From assembly GCA_913060845.1 (NCBI GenBank), contig CAJXVF010000248.1, forward strand, positions 1-5,081: DNA of 5,081 bases, read 5' to 3'. The notes beneath the pieces are model-generated. The model ran no database searches, was not told the DNA's origin, and saw nothing but the letters and a program-made list of their open reading frames with translations. The DNA comes from an uncultured Alphaproteobacteria bacterium (lineage in GTDB: Bacteria > Pseudomonadota > Alphaproteobacteria > Bin95). Position numbers and translations under genes: made by a program. Of the stretch, positions 1 to 4,914 are shown in pieces (positions within the stretch are counted from its first letter, which is position 1; each line of letters begins with the position of its first letter).

Positions 1-48
1 CGAGATGTAGAGAGGTCTCGTGGGCTCGGAGATGTGTATAAGAGACAG
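1..48 (+). other. Illumina Nextera i7 adapter left in the assembly (not genomic)
   Basis: Bases 1-6 (CGAGAT) match the 3' end of the P7 primer. Bases 7-14 (GTAGAGAG) match a standard Nextera i7 index, N707 as I recall it. Bases 15-48 match the Nextera read-2 transposase adapter, ending in the 19-bp Tn5 mosaic end (AGATGTGTATAAGAGACAG, 30-48). The three parts are in the exact order and orientation of a tagmentation library molecule. This is library sequence, not a natural Tn5 end. Genomic DNA therefore begins at 49, and whatever gene crossed this point is cut artificially. Confidence 0.98.
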
Positions 49-130
49 CTTCAGGCGTCAGTGCGGATGCAAGGCGTGTTTTGGCATTCTCCAGATCCTT
101 GATCGGGATAACGCACCATATCCCACTCAC
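49..130 (-). CDS. cofC: CofC/FbiD-like 2-phospholactate (or phosphoenolpyruvate) guanylyltransferase, N-terminal 27 codons only
   Basis: Reading the minus strand from a GTG at 130-128 gives 27 codons, beginning MSGIWCVIPIKDLENAKTRL and then ASALTPE, open up to the adapter at 48. The pattern (hydrophobic strand, VIPIK, a short spacer, AKTRLA, then L-x-P-E) is the N-terminal nucleotide-binding signature of the CofC/FbiD family. These enzymes use GTP to activate 2-phospho-L-lactate or phosphoenolpyruvate in coenzyme F420 biosynthesis in the cytoplasm. The GTG overlaps the TGA stop of the upstream membrane-protein gene (GTGA), which suggests translational coupling; no clear Shine-Dalgarno is visible. 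The family is usually about 200 residues, so most of the protein is missing because the contig ends. The motif match is good, but the call rests on a short stretch; another nucleotidyltransferase of the same fold is the main alternative. Confidence 0.72.
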
Positions 131-411
131 CCAATTGGTCCCGGCGGCTGCCCACCGACAATGGAGTGGATGAAGTAGGCATAGGCAGCGCCCGCAACCA
201 GGTTGATCATCAAGTAGAACCGCTGAACGTCCTCTACCTGGACTTCACCTTGGCGGGATTTCCAAACCGCGTACATCTTGGTCAGCGGGTTCACAGAAAA
301 CATCTGGCAGCCAAATGTTAGCAGCGCCACTTGAACGCCCCAAGCATTATAGGCAATAGCGGCGGGTGCGGCCCAAACCAGAATGCGCAGAAATTTGAAG
401 GTATCGTTCAT
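127..411 (-). CDS. Small membrane protein of unknown function, 94 aa
   Basis: I do not recognise a family. The protein has a hydrophobic first half, about residues 7-40, that could form one or two membrane segments. A basic/polar loop follows (about 44-63, with KSRQGEVQVEDVQR), then a clear last segment at about 65-85 (FYLMINLVAGAAYAYFIHSI). The tail is short and Gly/Pro-rich. The most likely form is a two- or three-helix inner-membrane protein. Its ATG (411-409) overlaps the TGA of the upstream TfoX-domain gene in an ATGA arrangement, and its own TGA (129-127) overlaps the GTG of the cofC-like gene. It has no evident Shine-Dalgarno of its own, so expression probably depends on coupling to the gene before it. 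Lying inside a tight three-gene cluster argues that it is a real gene. Confidence 0.75.
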   Translation of the reverse strand: MNDTFKFLRILVWAAPAAIAYNAWGVQVALLTFGCQMFSVNPLTKMYAVWKSRQGEVQVEDVQRFYLMINLVAGAAYAYFIHSIVGGQPPGPIG

Positions 412-713
412 GGCGCACGCATCGCGAGTTCGATCCAGTCGTTCAAGTCTTCGTCCAATTCATGGCCAACGGGGGAGACAGTGATAATTCCAGGCATTTG
501 TTCTTCAGCCGATGGATCCGCTCCATTACGAGACAGCGCTTCGGCCGCTGCATCCGGCGACATCCTGAGCAGCAATTGATCTTGCACGACGCCAAGGCGC
601 ATCGTGCCAGACTGGTAGAACATCAACCCTCCCAGCATCTCCCGCTCATCAGCCCCGCCATAAGGCGTCAGGGCGTGGCGAACACGGTCAGCGAGGGCGT
701 CATCATAGGGCAT
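408..713 (-). CDS. TfoX/Sxy family N-terminal-domain protein, 101 aa
   Basis: The protein consists of a single TfoX_N-type domain. The opening MPYDDALADRVRHAL, then REMLGGLMFYQSGTMRLGVV (about residues 24-43), then QLLLRMSPDAAAEAL (46-60), match the family pattern of a Met-(Phe/Leu)-Gly-Gly turn, a (Met/Leu)-x-x-Gly-Val strand and a Leu-x-x-Arg strand followed by a helix. The C-terminal half of Sxy/TfoX, present in gamma-proteobacterial competence regulators, is absent. Single-domain members are common in alphaproteobacteria and their role is not established, so competence regulation should not be assumed. The ATG at 713-711 gives the family's usual N-terminus; the Shine-Dalgarno is weak. It is the first gene of the minus-strand cluster with the 94-aa membrane protein and cofC, and it is divergent from the sulfotransferase-like gene across only 44 bp. 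Confidence 0.85.
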   Translation of the reverse strand: MPYDDALADRVRHALTPYGGADEREMLGGLMFYQSGTMRLGVVQDQLLLRMSPDAAAEALSRNGADPSAEEQMPGIITVSPVGHELDEDLNDWIELAMRAP

Positions 714-757
714 ATGCAGCTATTGTTTCAGGCAATTCAGATTGGCAGGGTACGAGC
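714..757. promoter_or_regulatory. Short divergent intergenic region between the tfoX-like and sulfotransferase-like genes
   Basis: These 44 bp separate two divergent start codons and must hold, or overlap, promoter elements for at least one side. The plus-strand gene has an AGGG at 747-750, seven bases before its ATG, as a ribosome binding site. A direct repeat TTCAG (727-731 and 736-740, nine bases apart start to start) lies in the middle. No convincing -35/-10 pair fits entirely inside the gap on either strand, so promoters probably extend into the opposing coding sequences. Confidence 0.35.
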
Positions 758-1513
758 ATGACAGTCTCGCAAGATCATCGCATCATCGCAATGTGGTCCG
801 GCCCGCGCAATGTCTCCACGGCGTTGATGTACAGTTTTGCGCAGCGACAGGACTGTGTGGTCTGGGATGAGCCCTATTACGCAGCTTGGTTAGCTAAAAC
901 TGGCCAAGACCACCCCATGCGGGATGCTGTTCTTGGTGCAGGACCGGTCGCGGCAACCGATGTTGCGGCACGGGTGCTTGAACGGCCTAAGGGTGAGGCG
1001 TCCGTTCATTATCAGAAGCATATGGCGCATCACATGCTACCAGCTTTTGACTTGGACAATTGGTTCAGCCACGCAACCCATGCTTTTCTGATACGTGAGC
1101 CAGCGTCTGTTCTGGCGTCATATACCCAGAAATTTGAGGACGTCAGCTTAGATTTACTTGGCTACCCGCAATTAGCGGCTTTGTTTGATCGGGCCGCCGA
1201 TGCACTTGGCCACGCGCCCCCGGTTATTCGCGGCAGCGACATTCAGCAGGCACCGGAACCGTCACTGGTGATGTTGACGAACGCCCTGGACCTAGCTTTC
1301 GACCCCGCAATGCTGAATTGGCCAGCAGGGCCGAAGCCTTATGACGGCGTATGGGCGCCCCATTGGTATGATCGGGTTTGGGCCACATCACGATTTGACG
1401 GCCCGGCAAAATCAGCCACGCCATATCTACCCGCACGTCTTGCACGGATCGCTGACCAAGCGCAGCCGCTTTATGAGCGGCTTGCCGCACACGCGCTTTC
1501 TATCACCCCATAA
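758..1513 (+). CDS. Sulfotransferase-like P-loop protein, 251 aa
   Basis: The N-terminus has a strand followed by a phosphate-binding loop, AMWSGPRNVSTALMYSF (residues 11-27), which corresponds to the 5'-phosphosulfate loop of PAPS-dependent sulfotransferases. WDEPYYAAWL follows (36-45). The sequence FLIREPASVLASYTQ (110-124) matches the 3'-phosphate-binding motif, with Arg113 and Ser121 spaced eight residues apart as in known sulfotransferases. HYQKHMAHHML (84-94) holds candidate catalytic Lys and His residues. The expected role is cytoplasmic sulfate transfer from PAPS to an unknown acceptor; some proteins of this subgroup have no proven activity. No signal peptide is seen. The ATG at 758 has AGGG seven bases upstream, and the stop TAA (1511-1513) lies 21 bp before a strong terminator hairpin. 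It is transcribed alone, divergent from the tfoX-like cluster and convergent with the OmpA-domain gene. Confidence 0.8.
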   Translation: MTVSQDHRIIAMWSGPRNVSTALMYSFAQRQDCVVWDEPYYAAWLAKTGQDHPMRDAVLGAGPVAATDVAARVLERPKGEASVHYQKHMAHHMLPAFDLDNWFSHATHAFLIREPASVLASYTQKFEDVSLDLLGYPQLAALFDRAADALGHAPPVIRGSDIQQAPEPSLVMLTNALDLAFDPAMLNWPAGPKPYDGVWAPHWYDRVWATSRFDGPAKSATPYLPARLARIADQAQPLYERLAAHALSITP

Positions 1514-1534
1514 CACCTGCAATCCAAAAAGAAA

Positions 1535-1564
1535 CCGCCGCCCTGGAGTGATCCAGGGCGGCGG
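1535..1564. terminator. Strong rho-independent terminator hairpin, probably bidirectional
   Basis: A perfect 13-bp GC-rich inverted repeat (CCGCCGCCCTGGA at 1535-1547 and its complement at 1552-1564) encloses a GTGA loop. On the minus strand the stem is followed by TTTCTTTTT, a good U-tract for the OmpA-domain gene whose stop is at 1626. On the plus strand it is followed by CTCTTTAG, a weaker tract for the sulfotransferase-like gene. Its place between two convergent genes fits shared termination. Confidence 0.92.
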
Positions 1565-1583
1565 CTCTTTAGTGTGCCGTCTC

Positions 1584-1601
1584 TAGCAGCCCGAAGCCTG
1601 C
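1584..1601 (-). other. Small hairpin with a C(UUCG)G loop downstream of the OmpA-domain gene
   Basis: Read on the minus strand this is AGCAGGCTTCGGGCTGCT. It forms a 5-bp stem (AGCAG/CTGCT), one G-G mismatch, and a C-G pair closing a UUCG tetraloop, an unusually stable RNA loop. It lies in the 3' untranslated region of the OmpA-domain mRNA, between the stop codon and the main terminator. It could protect the 3' end from exonucleases or help terminate transcription. There is no U-tract directly after it. Confidence 0.45.
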
Positions 1602-1625
1602 TGGAGCGTTTTATCCGGCGCTGAC

Positions 1626-2462
1626 TTACTTGGTCAGGCGGATTTCAACACGGCGGTTCTTCTGCTCACGTACACCGTCGCCGGTGGCGACAGCTGGATC
1701 GCTTTCGCCAACCGCACTGGCGGTAACGCCATCACGGGAAACGCCGATCAGCTCGAGCGTATCGACAACCGCTTTGGCGCGGCGAGCCGAGAGGTCCAAG
1801 TTGTACTGTTCAGCGCCCGACGTATCCGTGTGGGCGGTCAGCAGCATCTGGGAGCCTTTGAGCTTGGAGGCAGCTTTCTCAGCCTTGTTGATTTCCAACT
1901 GGCCTTCGTAAGTGATCTCGTTGCTGTCAAACGGGAAGTAAACAATCCAAGGACCCATGGCAGGCATTGGCTTAGGAGCCGGAGCTTTAACTTCCAGGGC
2001 GTTCATGCCGTCCCAGAACCAATCGCGGCACCATTTGATGTCTGCAGGTTGGATGTTTTCTTCAGCTTCCTGCATCCAGCAATCAAAGCCAGCCTGGGCT
2101 TTGGCAGCAGCAGCAGGGTTGCTTTCGCGCGCGCCGCTATCAAGTGCGGAAACGAGCAGAGCACGCGCAGACGTAAGATCGCCAACATATTCAGCTGGCA
2201 GATCACGGTCTTCAATAGCCTGCGGGGCTGGGGCGTCGCCGCCAGCGGTCTGCAGGGCGCGTTGACCGAAGAAGTCTGCGTCCGTCCAATCTTGCTCATC
2301 CGCTTCCATTTTGGCGAGCTTCTGGTAGTTAGCCGTCAGCGCATCATTGAAAGCTGGGCCGTTCGATGTGGCGCTCATGCCAGCATCGTAGAACTGCGCG
2401 CAAGCGCCGAGGCCGAGGCCGAGGCCCGCAACCGTAATCATTTTACCGAGACGTAGAAACAT
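1626..2462 (-). CDS. Outer-membrane lipoprotein with C-terminal OmpA (peptidoglycan-binding) domain, 278 aa
   Basis: From the ATG at 2462-2460 the protein starts with a lipoprotein signal: Arg4 and Lys7, a hydrophobic run, and lipobox LGAC with Cys21 as the lipidated residue. Ala-Gln follow, so there is no Asp inner-membrane retention signal. Residues 22-158 form a charged, helical region with two further cysteines (128 and 145, in FDCW and KWCRDW) that could pair in the periplasm. A Pro/Ala linker covers about 159-171. The OmpA-like domain runs from about 172 to the end, with YFPFDSNEI, HTDTSG (211-216), NLDLSARRA (221-229) and NRRVEI (269-274), the residues used to grip peptidoglycan diaminopimelate. 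The role is probably tethering the outer membrane to the cell wall, as Pal and related proteins do. An earlier in-frame start at 2495 would add 11 residues but would put the ribosome binding site inside the gene. Confidence 0.9.
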   Translation of the reverse strand: MFLRLGKMITVAGLGLGLGACAQFYDAGMSATSNGPAFNDALTANYQKLAKMEADEQDWTDADFFGQRALQTAGGDAPAPQAIEDRDLPAEYVGDLTSARALLVSALDSGARESNPAAAAKAQAGFDCWMQEAEENIQPADIKWCRDWFWDGMNALEVKAPAPKPMPAMGPWIVYFPFDSNEITYEGQLEINKAEKAASKLKGSQMLLTAHTDTSGAEQYNLDLSARRAKAVVDTLELIGVSRDGVTASAVGESDPAVATGDGVREQKNRRVEIRLTK

Positions 2463-2467
2463 AGTGT

Positions 2468-2472
2468 CCCCC
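2468..2472 (-). promoter_or_regulatory. Ribosome binding site that fixes the OmpA-domain gene start
   Basis: The minus strand reads AAAAAGGGGGACACTATG. The G-run lies five bases before the ATG at 2462-2460, and that ATG is also the one that puts the lipoprotein signal peptide at the N-terminus. Both facts reject the upstream start at 2495. Confidence 0.8.
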
Positions 2473-2558
2473 TTTTTGTTGGGTCGGTTTTCCAATTCGC
2501 ATATTCGTTCGGCCTTCGAGAAAGGCGCGACCGCATCGTTTACAGTCCGAGATTCAGA

Positions 2559-2592
2559 AGTCTAACAAAGAACTCAAGCGCGAATCAATTCG
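2559..2592 (-). promoter_or_regulatory. Candidate promoter of the OmpA-domain gene, with an overlapping small palindrome
   Basis: On the minus strand, TTGATT (2588-2583) and TAGACT (2564-2559) resemble -35 and -10 hexamers (four of six matches each), separated by 18 bases and about 100 bases before the start codon. A palindrome CGAAT-CA-ATTCG (2581-2592) covers the -35 and could be an operator. The whole gap (2463-2639) shows no gene, and it separates the OmpA-domain gene from a terminator-like hairpin upstream, so a promoter here is expected. The exact hexamers are uncertain. Confidence 0.35.
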
Positions 2593-2633
2593 ACTATTGA
2601 AGCCTTGTAAGCCGAAACTGTGGCTATGAAAAG

Positions 2634-2651
2634 CCTTTGTCAGGACAAAGG
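2634..2651 (-). terminator. Terminator-like hairpin over the metallopeptidase stop codon
   Basis: CCTTTGTC (2634-2641) and GACAAAGG (2644-2651) form a perfect 8-bp inverted repeat with a two-base centre. On the minus strand the stem is followed at once by CTTTTC, a short U-tract. The stop codon TGA (2642-2640) of the metallopeptidase lies in the loop and adjoining stem. The stem is less GC-rich than the 1535-1564 terminator, so it may be weak, but the position at the end of an apparent operon fits. Confidence 0.5.
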
Positions 2652-4031
2652 TTCCGGGAATTGTGCCGAATTAAAGAATAAATCGCGCATCGCGGCACCT
2701 TCCGGCGCAAAGATCGTACCATCTTTACCTCGCTTTAACCCTAACGCCTGCCAGAGCGGCCTGATGTCGAAATCAGAAGGAGATGCATAGCGCGCGTGCA
2801 GGTCCGACATGATGGGCTTGCCAAGCGCCTCATCACATATGCGCATCAGGTTCTGGATGCTTGTGCGCTGGGAGGCATCGCCGAGCTGCCGTCGAAAAGC
2901 GCGAAAACAGGGTGCTAATCCATCTGGATGGCCCAACTTCGCCGTCTCATATTGCGCCAGAAGAAAGAATAGCGCGCCAGACCAATAAGGATGACCGCGC
3001 CCATCCAGGCCTTCGGTATTGAGGGCCGCAGCACCCGTGGGCATCGCCCGCACCCGTTCATCCCATACGGCGCGGCGCGGAATGGCACCACCAAGGCCAC
3101 GGATCAGCGGCTCCAGATATGTGGCCATGCCTTCCATGAACCAGGGACGCCGCGCAGGCGCGAACGGAGCGCCCACATGGACCAGTTCGTGGGTCAGCAC
3201 CCAATCCTTCTCGTGTAGGAATTTTGGCGAGTCTTGCTTAGAAATCCGCATCAATAAAGTCGGTCCACCGCCACCGCGCACGCGCCCGAACGGGTCATTC
3301 ACACGCCGGTGGGGTGTAACTGCGACCAAAAGATTGTCAGCCGGGAACCCACCCCAATAGCGCCCAACAAGCCCAGCGAAGCTCGTTATCCAAGCCGTGA
3401 TCGCCACATCATCCATAGCGAACCCGTCATCCAAAACGGCGACAGTGATTTCTGCTTGGCGCGCGCCTGTGCGACCGGGGTCCGTAAACGCGCCGGGACC
3501 GGGCGTCATAACCTGCATTGGCTTGCGGTCCGTAAAGACAGTGTAGCCGCCGAACGCCCAATCTTCGCGGGTGATAGCACCCCCTGCATGGGGTAGGCGT
3601 TCCGCCGTGAGATTATGCAGGAACAGAATGCCAGATGCGTTCTTGGGGTCTTCAACAATCGGAAGCGGAACTGTTCCGTCCGTCGCCATTGGGATGCCAA
3701 GCCAGGCATCCACTGGCGCCATCACACCTCGAGGCGTTGCGGTGAAATCAGCCGAGCTGGCGGCACTGGCCAATGCACCGAGACGGGCTGCGTAAGTCAG
3801 CCGACCGTCATCAAGCCGTCGCCAGTCTGCATAATCCTCGCCGCCATAGGCGACGGCGAAATCTTTGGGCAGCATATTTTCCGTACATCCGATTGTGACG
3901 TCGACCACAAGCGAGCGCAAGTCATTCGCCATCCGGGGCGAGACGATATAGGCGCATTCAGGCTGAGTTGCATGAGCCGAGCCCATCGGAAAGAGAGCTG
4001 CAGGAAGCAGGAATGCGAGCCCCGTCGCCAT
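2640..4031 (-). CDS. Secreted HExxH zinc metallopeptidase, M61/gluzincin-like, 463 aa
   Basis: The start shows a hydrophobic signal-peptide core (about residues 4-18) with a likely cleavage after AHA (19-21), so the product should be exported. The catalytic motif is HELVH (281-285), followed 14 residues later by WFMEGMATYLEP, with Glu300 as the probable third zinc ligand and Tyr305 close by. His-Glu-x-x-His followed by a downstream Glu-Gly is the gluzincin pattern, closest in my reading to the M61 glycyl-aminopeptidase-like C-terminal domain. A Gly-rich strand, RGGGGPTLLMRI (252-263), precedes the active site and may line the substrate cleft. Cysteines 26, 49, 375 and 399 suggest disulfides. 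No PDZ domain is seen. The ATG at 4031 lacks a good ribosome binding site and the signal peptide lacks a basic n-region; see the finding on the start. It lies 23 bp after the creatininase-family gene, probably co-transcribed. Substrate unknown. Confidence 0.8.
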   Translation of the reverse strand: MATGLAFLLPAALFPMGSAHATQPECAYIVSPRMANDLRSLVVDVTIGCTENMLPKDFAVAYGGEDYADWRRLDDGRLTYAARLGALASAASSADFTATPRGVMAPVDAWLGIPMATDGTVPLPIVEDPKNASGILFLHNLTAERLPHAGGAITREDWAFGGYTVFTDRKPMQVMTPGPGAFTDPGRTGARQAEITVAVLDDGFAMDDVAITAWITSFAGLVGRYWGGFPADNLLVAVTPHRRVNDPFGRVRGGGGPTLLMRISKQDSPKFLHEKDWVLTHELVHVGAPFAPARRPWFMEGMATYLEPLIRGLGGAIPRRAVWDERVRAMPTGAAALNTEGLDGRGHPYWSGALFFLLAQYETAKLGHPDGLAPCFRAFRRQLGDASQRTSIQNLMRICDEALGKPIMSDLHARYASPSDFDIRPLWQALGLKRGKDGTIFAPEGAAMRDLFFNSAQFPEPLS

Positions 4032-4035
4032 CCGG

Positions 4036-4062
4036 CTAAGGCATTAGTGCCAATTCATCCAT
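4036..4062 (-). CDS. Eight-codon mini-ORF at the creatininase/peptidase junction
   Basis: The minus strand has ATG (4062-4060) encoding MDELALMP, then TAG (4038-4036), four bases before the peptidase ATG. The ATG overlaps the end of the creatininase-family gene (stop TGA at 4057-4055) and has AGGAG (4070-4066) three bases upstream, the best Shine-Dalgarno at this junction. It could pass ribosomes on to the peptidase start by termination-reinitiation, or it could be the true peptidase N-terminus broken by a one-base indel. It may equally be chance. Confidence 0.3.
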   Translation of the reverse strand: MDELALMP

Positions 4063-4873
4063 TTTCTCCTGGCATGCCTGGCGCATCTGCAAAGACACGC
4101 CGAATTTCAGTGGTTAGGTCCACCATCGTGGCATCCAAAATAGCAGCGCCTTTTGCTGCGGTTGCCAAAGTAGGATTCCCCGTAGCGCCCTCGCTGGACT
4201 GCTCGCCTGGGCCAGGTGGGCGACCATTCGCGAGACGGATCGGCTGCGAAATGCGGGCACTGCTGGGCGTTCCCTTTGCAGTCGGCGGATCGGCTGGGGC
4301 AGGGTGCGCTTTCGTTAGGTCCACCAGATCGGGCCTGAGCGCCAACATCAAGGATGTTTCCCGCTCATCCGCATGGCCGCCAGACGCGTCATCCAGCACG
4401 GCATCTGCACTCCGCCCGAACAGCCGAAGATGCGCCATCGCTGGACGGACCCCGGTTTCTGCATAAATCGTGTGGCTGGCGACAGTTACAGGTGCCTCTG
4501 TCGATACGCCGCCGTTCATCATTAGCAAGCGCGAGACGCCATGATCGATCAAGCCGCGCATCAGCGTGACCAGCAAATCCTCAAATTGACGCGCAGGGAT
4601 ATGCTGGCTGGCCGGATATTCAACGAACGCCGGATAGAAGCCGAAGCCCACTGTCGGCGCGACCAACACCGGTAACGTCTCCGCCAGCCTACGCCCAAGC
4701 GCTTCAACGGTGATTGCGTCTGTGCCGAGCGGCAGATGCGGCCCATGCGCCTTCGCAGCTGCACCAATCGGCAGCACGACAGGATGGCCCGCGCGAATGC
4801 GATTTGCCGCCTCGGTCCACGGCAGGTCAGCCATGATAGCACCCGGCCCATCGCCTATGTCTCTTAACCCCAA
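4055..4873 (-). CDS. Creatininase-family protein (putative amidohydrolase), 272 aa, TTG start
   Basis: Family motifs appear in order: VVLPIGAAAKAHGPHLPLGTD (residues 32-52, split as VVLPIG then AAAKAHGPHLPLGTD), GFGFYPAFVEYPASQHI (76-92), LLMMNGGVSTEAPV (116-129), SGGHADERETSLMLALRPDLV (164-184, core HADERETS) and EGATGNPTLATAAKG (228-242). Creatininase-family enzymes are cytoplasmic metal-dependent hydrolases of cyclic or formyl amides; known members include creatininase, ArfB in archaeal flavin/F420 synthesis, and MftE. His43, Asp52, Glu170 and Glu172 are candidate ligands. The usual Glu of GSxEQHG is Lys41, and the His of NGHxxN is Gly122, so the metal site is altered or lost. The TTG at 4873 has GGAGG seven bases upstream and is preferred; ATG at 4834 (MADLPW) is a possible alternative with only GGG nearby. 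It heads the pair with the metallopeptidase. The substrate cannot be named. Confidence 0.82.
   Translation of the reverse strand: MGLRDIGDGPGAIMADLPWTEAANRIRAGHPVVLPIGAAAKAHGPHLPLGTDAITVEALGRRLAETLPVLVAPTVGFGFYPAFVEYPASQHIPARQFEDLLVTLMRGLIDHGVSRLLMMNGGVSTEAPVTVASHTIYAETGVRPAMAHLRLFGRSADAVLDDASGGHADERETSLMLALRPDLVDLTKAHPAPADPPTAKGTPSSARISQPIRLANGRPPGPGEQSSEGATGNPTLATAAKGAAILDATMVDLTTEIRRVFADAPGMPGENG
4066..4070 (-). promoter_or_regulatory. Shine-Dalgarno AGGAG inside the end of the creatininase-family gene
   Basis: AGGAG on the minus strand lies three bases before the mini-ORF ATG (4062) and 34 bases before the metallopeptidase ATG (4031). It is the only good ribosome binding site at this junction and is too far from 4031 to serve that ATG directly. 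Confidence 0.5.
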
Positions 4874-4880
4874 GTTAACG

Positions 4881-4885
4881 CCTCC
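4881..4885 (-). promoter_or_regulatory. Ribosome binding site supporting the TTG start of the creatininase-family gene
   Basis: GGAGG on the minus strand is followed by seven bases (CGTTAAC) and then TTG at 4873-4871. The motif and spacing are near ideal, which is the main reason to prefer this rare start codon to the ATG 13 codons downstream. An out-of-frame ATG just upstream (in AATGGAGG) leads to a stop after a few codons. Confidence 0.7.
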
Positions 4886-4914
4886 ATTGGGAAGGATTAG
4901 ACCGTAAATTGCTG

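Noticed and set aside
30..48. Tn5/IS50 mosaic end as evidence of a transposon
   Set aside because: It is part of the commercial tagmentation adapter, directly preceded by the index and P7 sequence, so it is library material.
1830..2456. Plus-strand open frame of 208 codons
   Set aside because: It is antisense to the OmpA-domain lipoprotein gene and shows no family features.
2463..2495. Longer start of the OmpA-domain gene at 2495
   Set aside because: It would bury the strong ribosome binding site and place 11 charged residues before the lipoprotein signal peptide.
3615..4466. Long plus-strand open frame of 283 codons
   Set aside because: It lies antisense to both the metallopeptidase and the creatininase-family gene, whose motifs are clear. 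Its product is rich in Arg, Ser, Cys and Pro with no recognisable domain, as expected for a shadow frame in GC-rich DNA.
49..4873. One F420/flavin pathway linking cofC with the creatininase-family protein (as ArfB or MftE)
   Set aside because: The genes are about 4 kb apart, in separate transcription units with unrelated genes between, and the creatininase-like protein lacks typical ligands of those enzymes.
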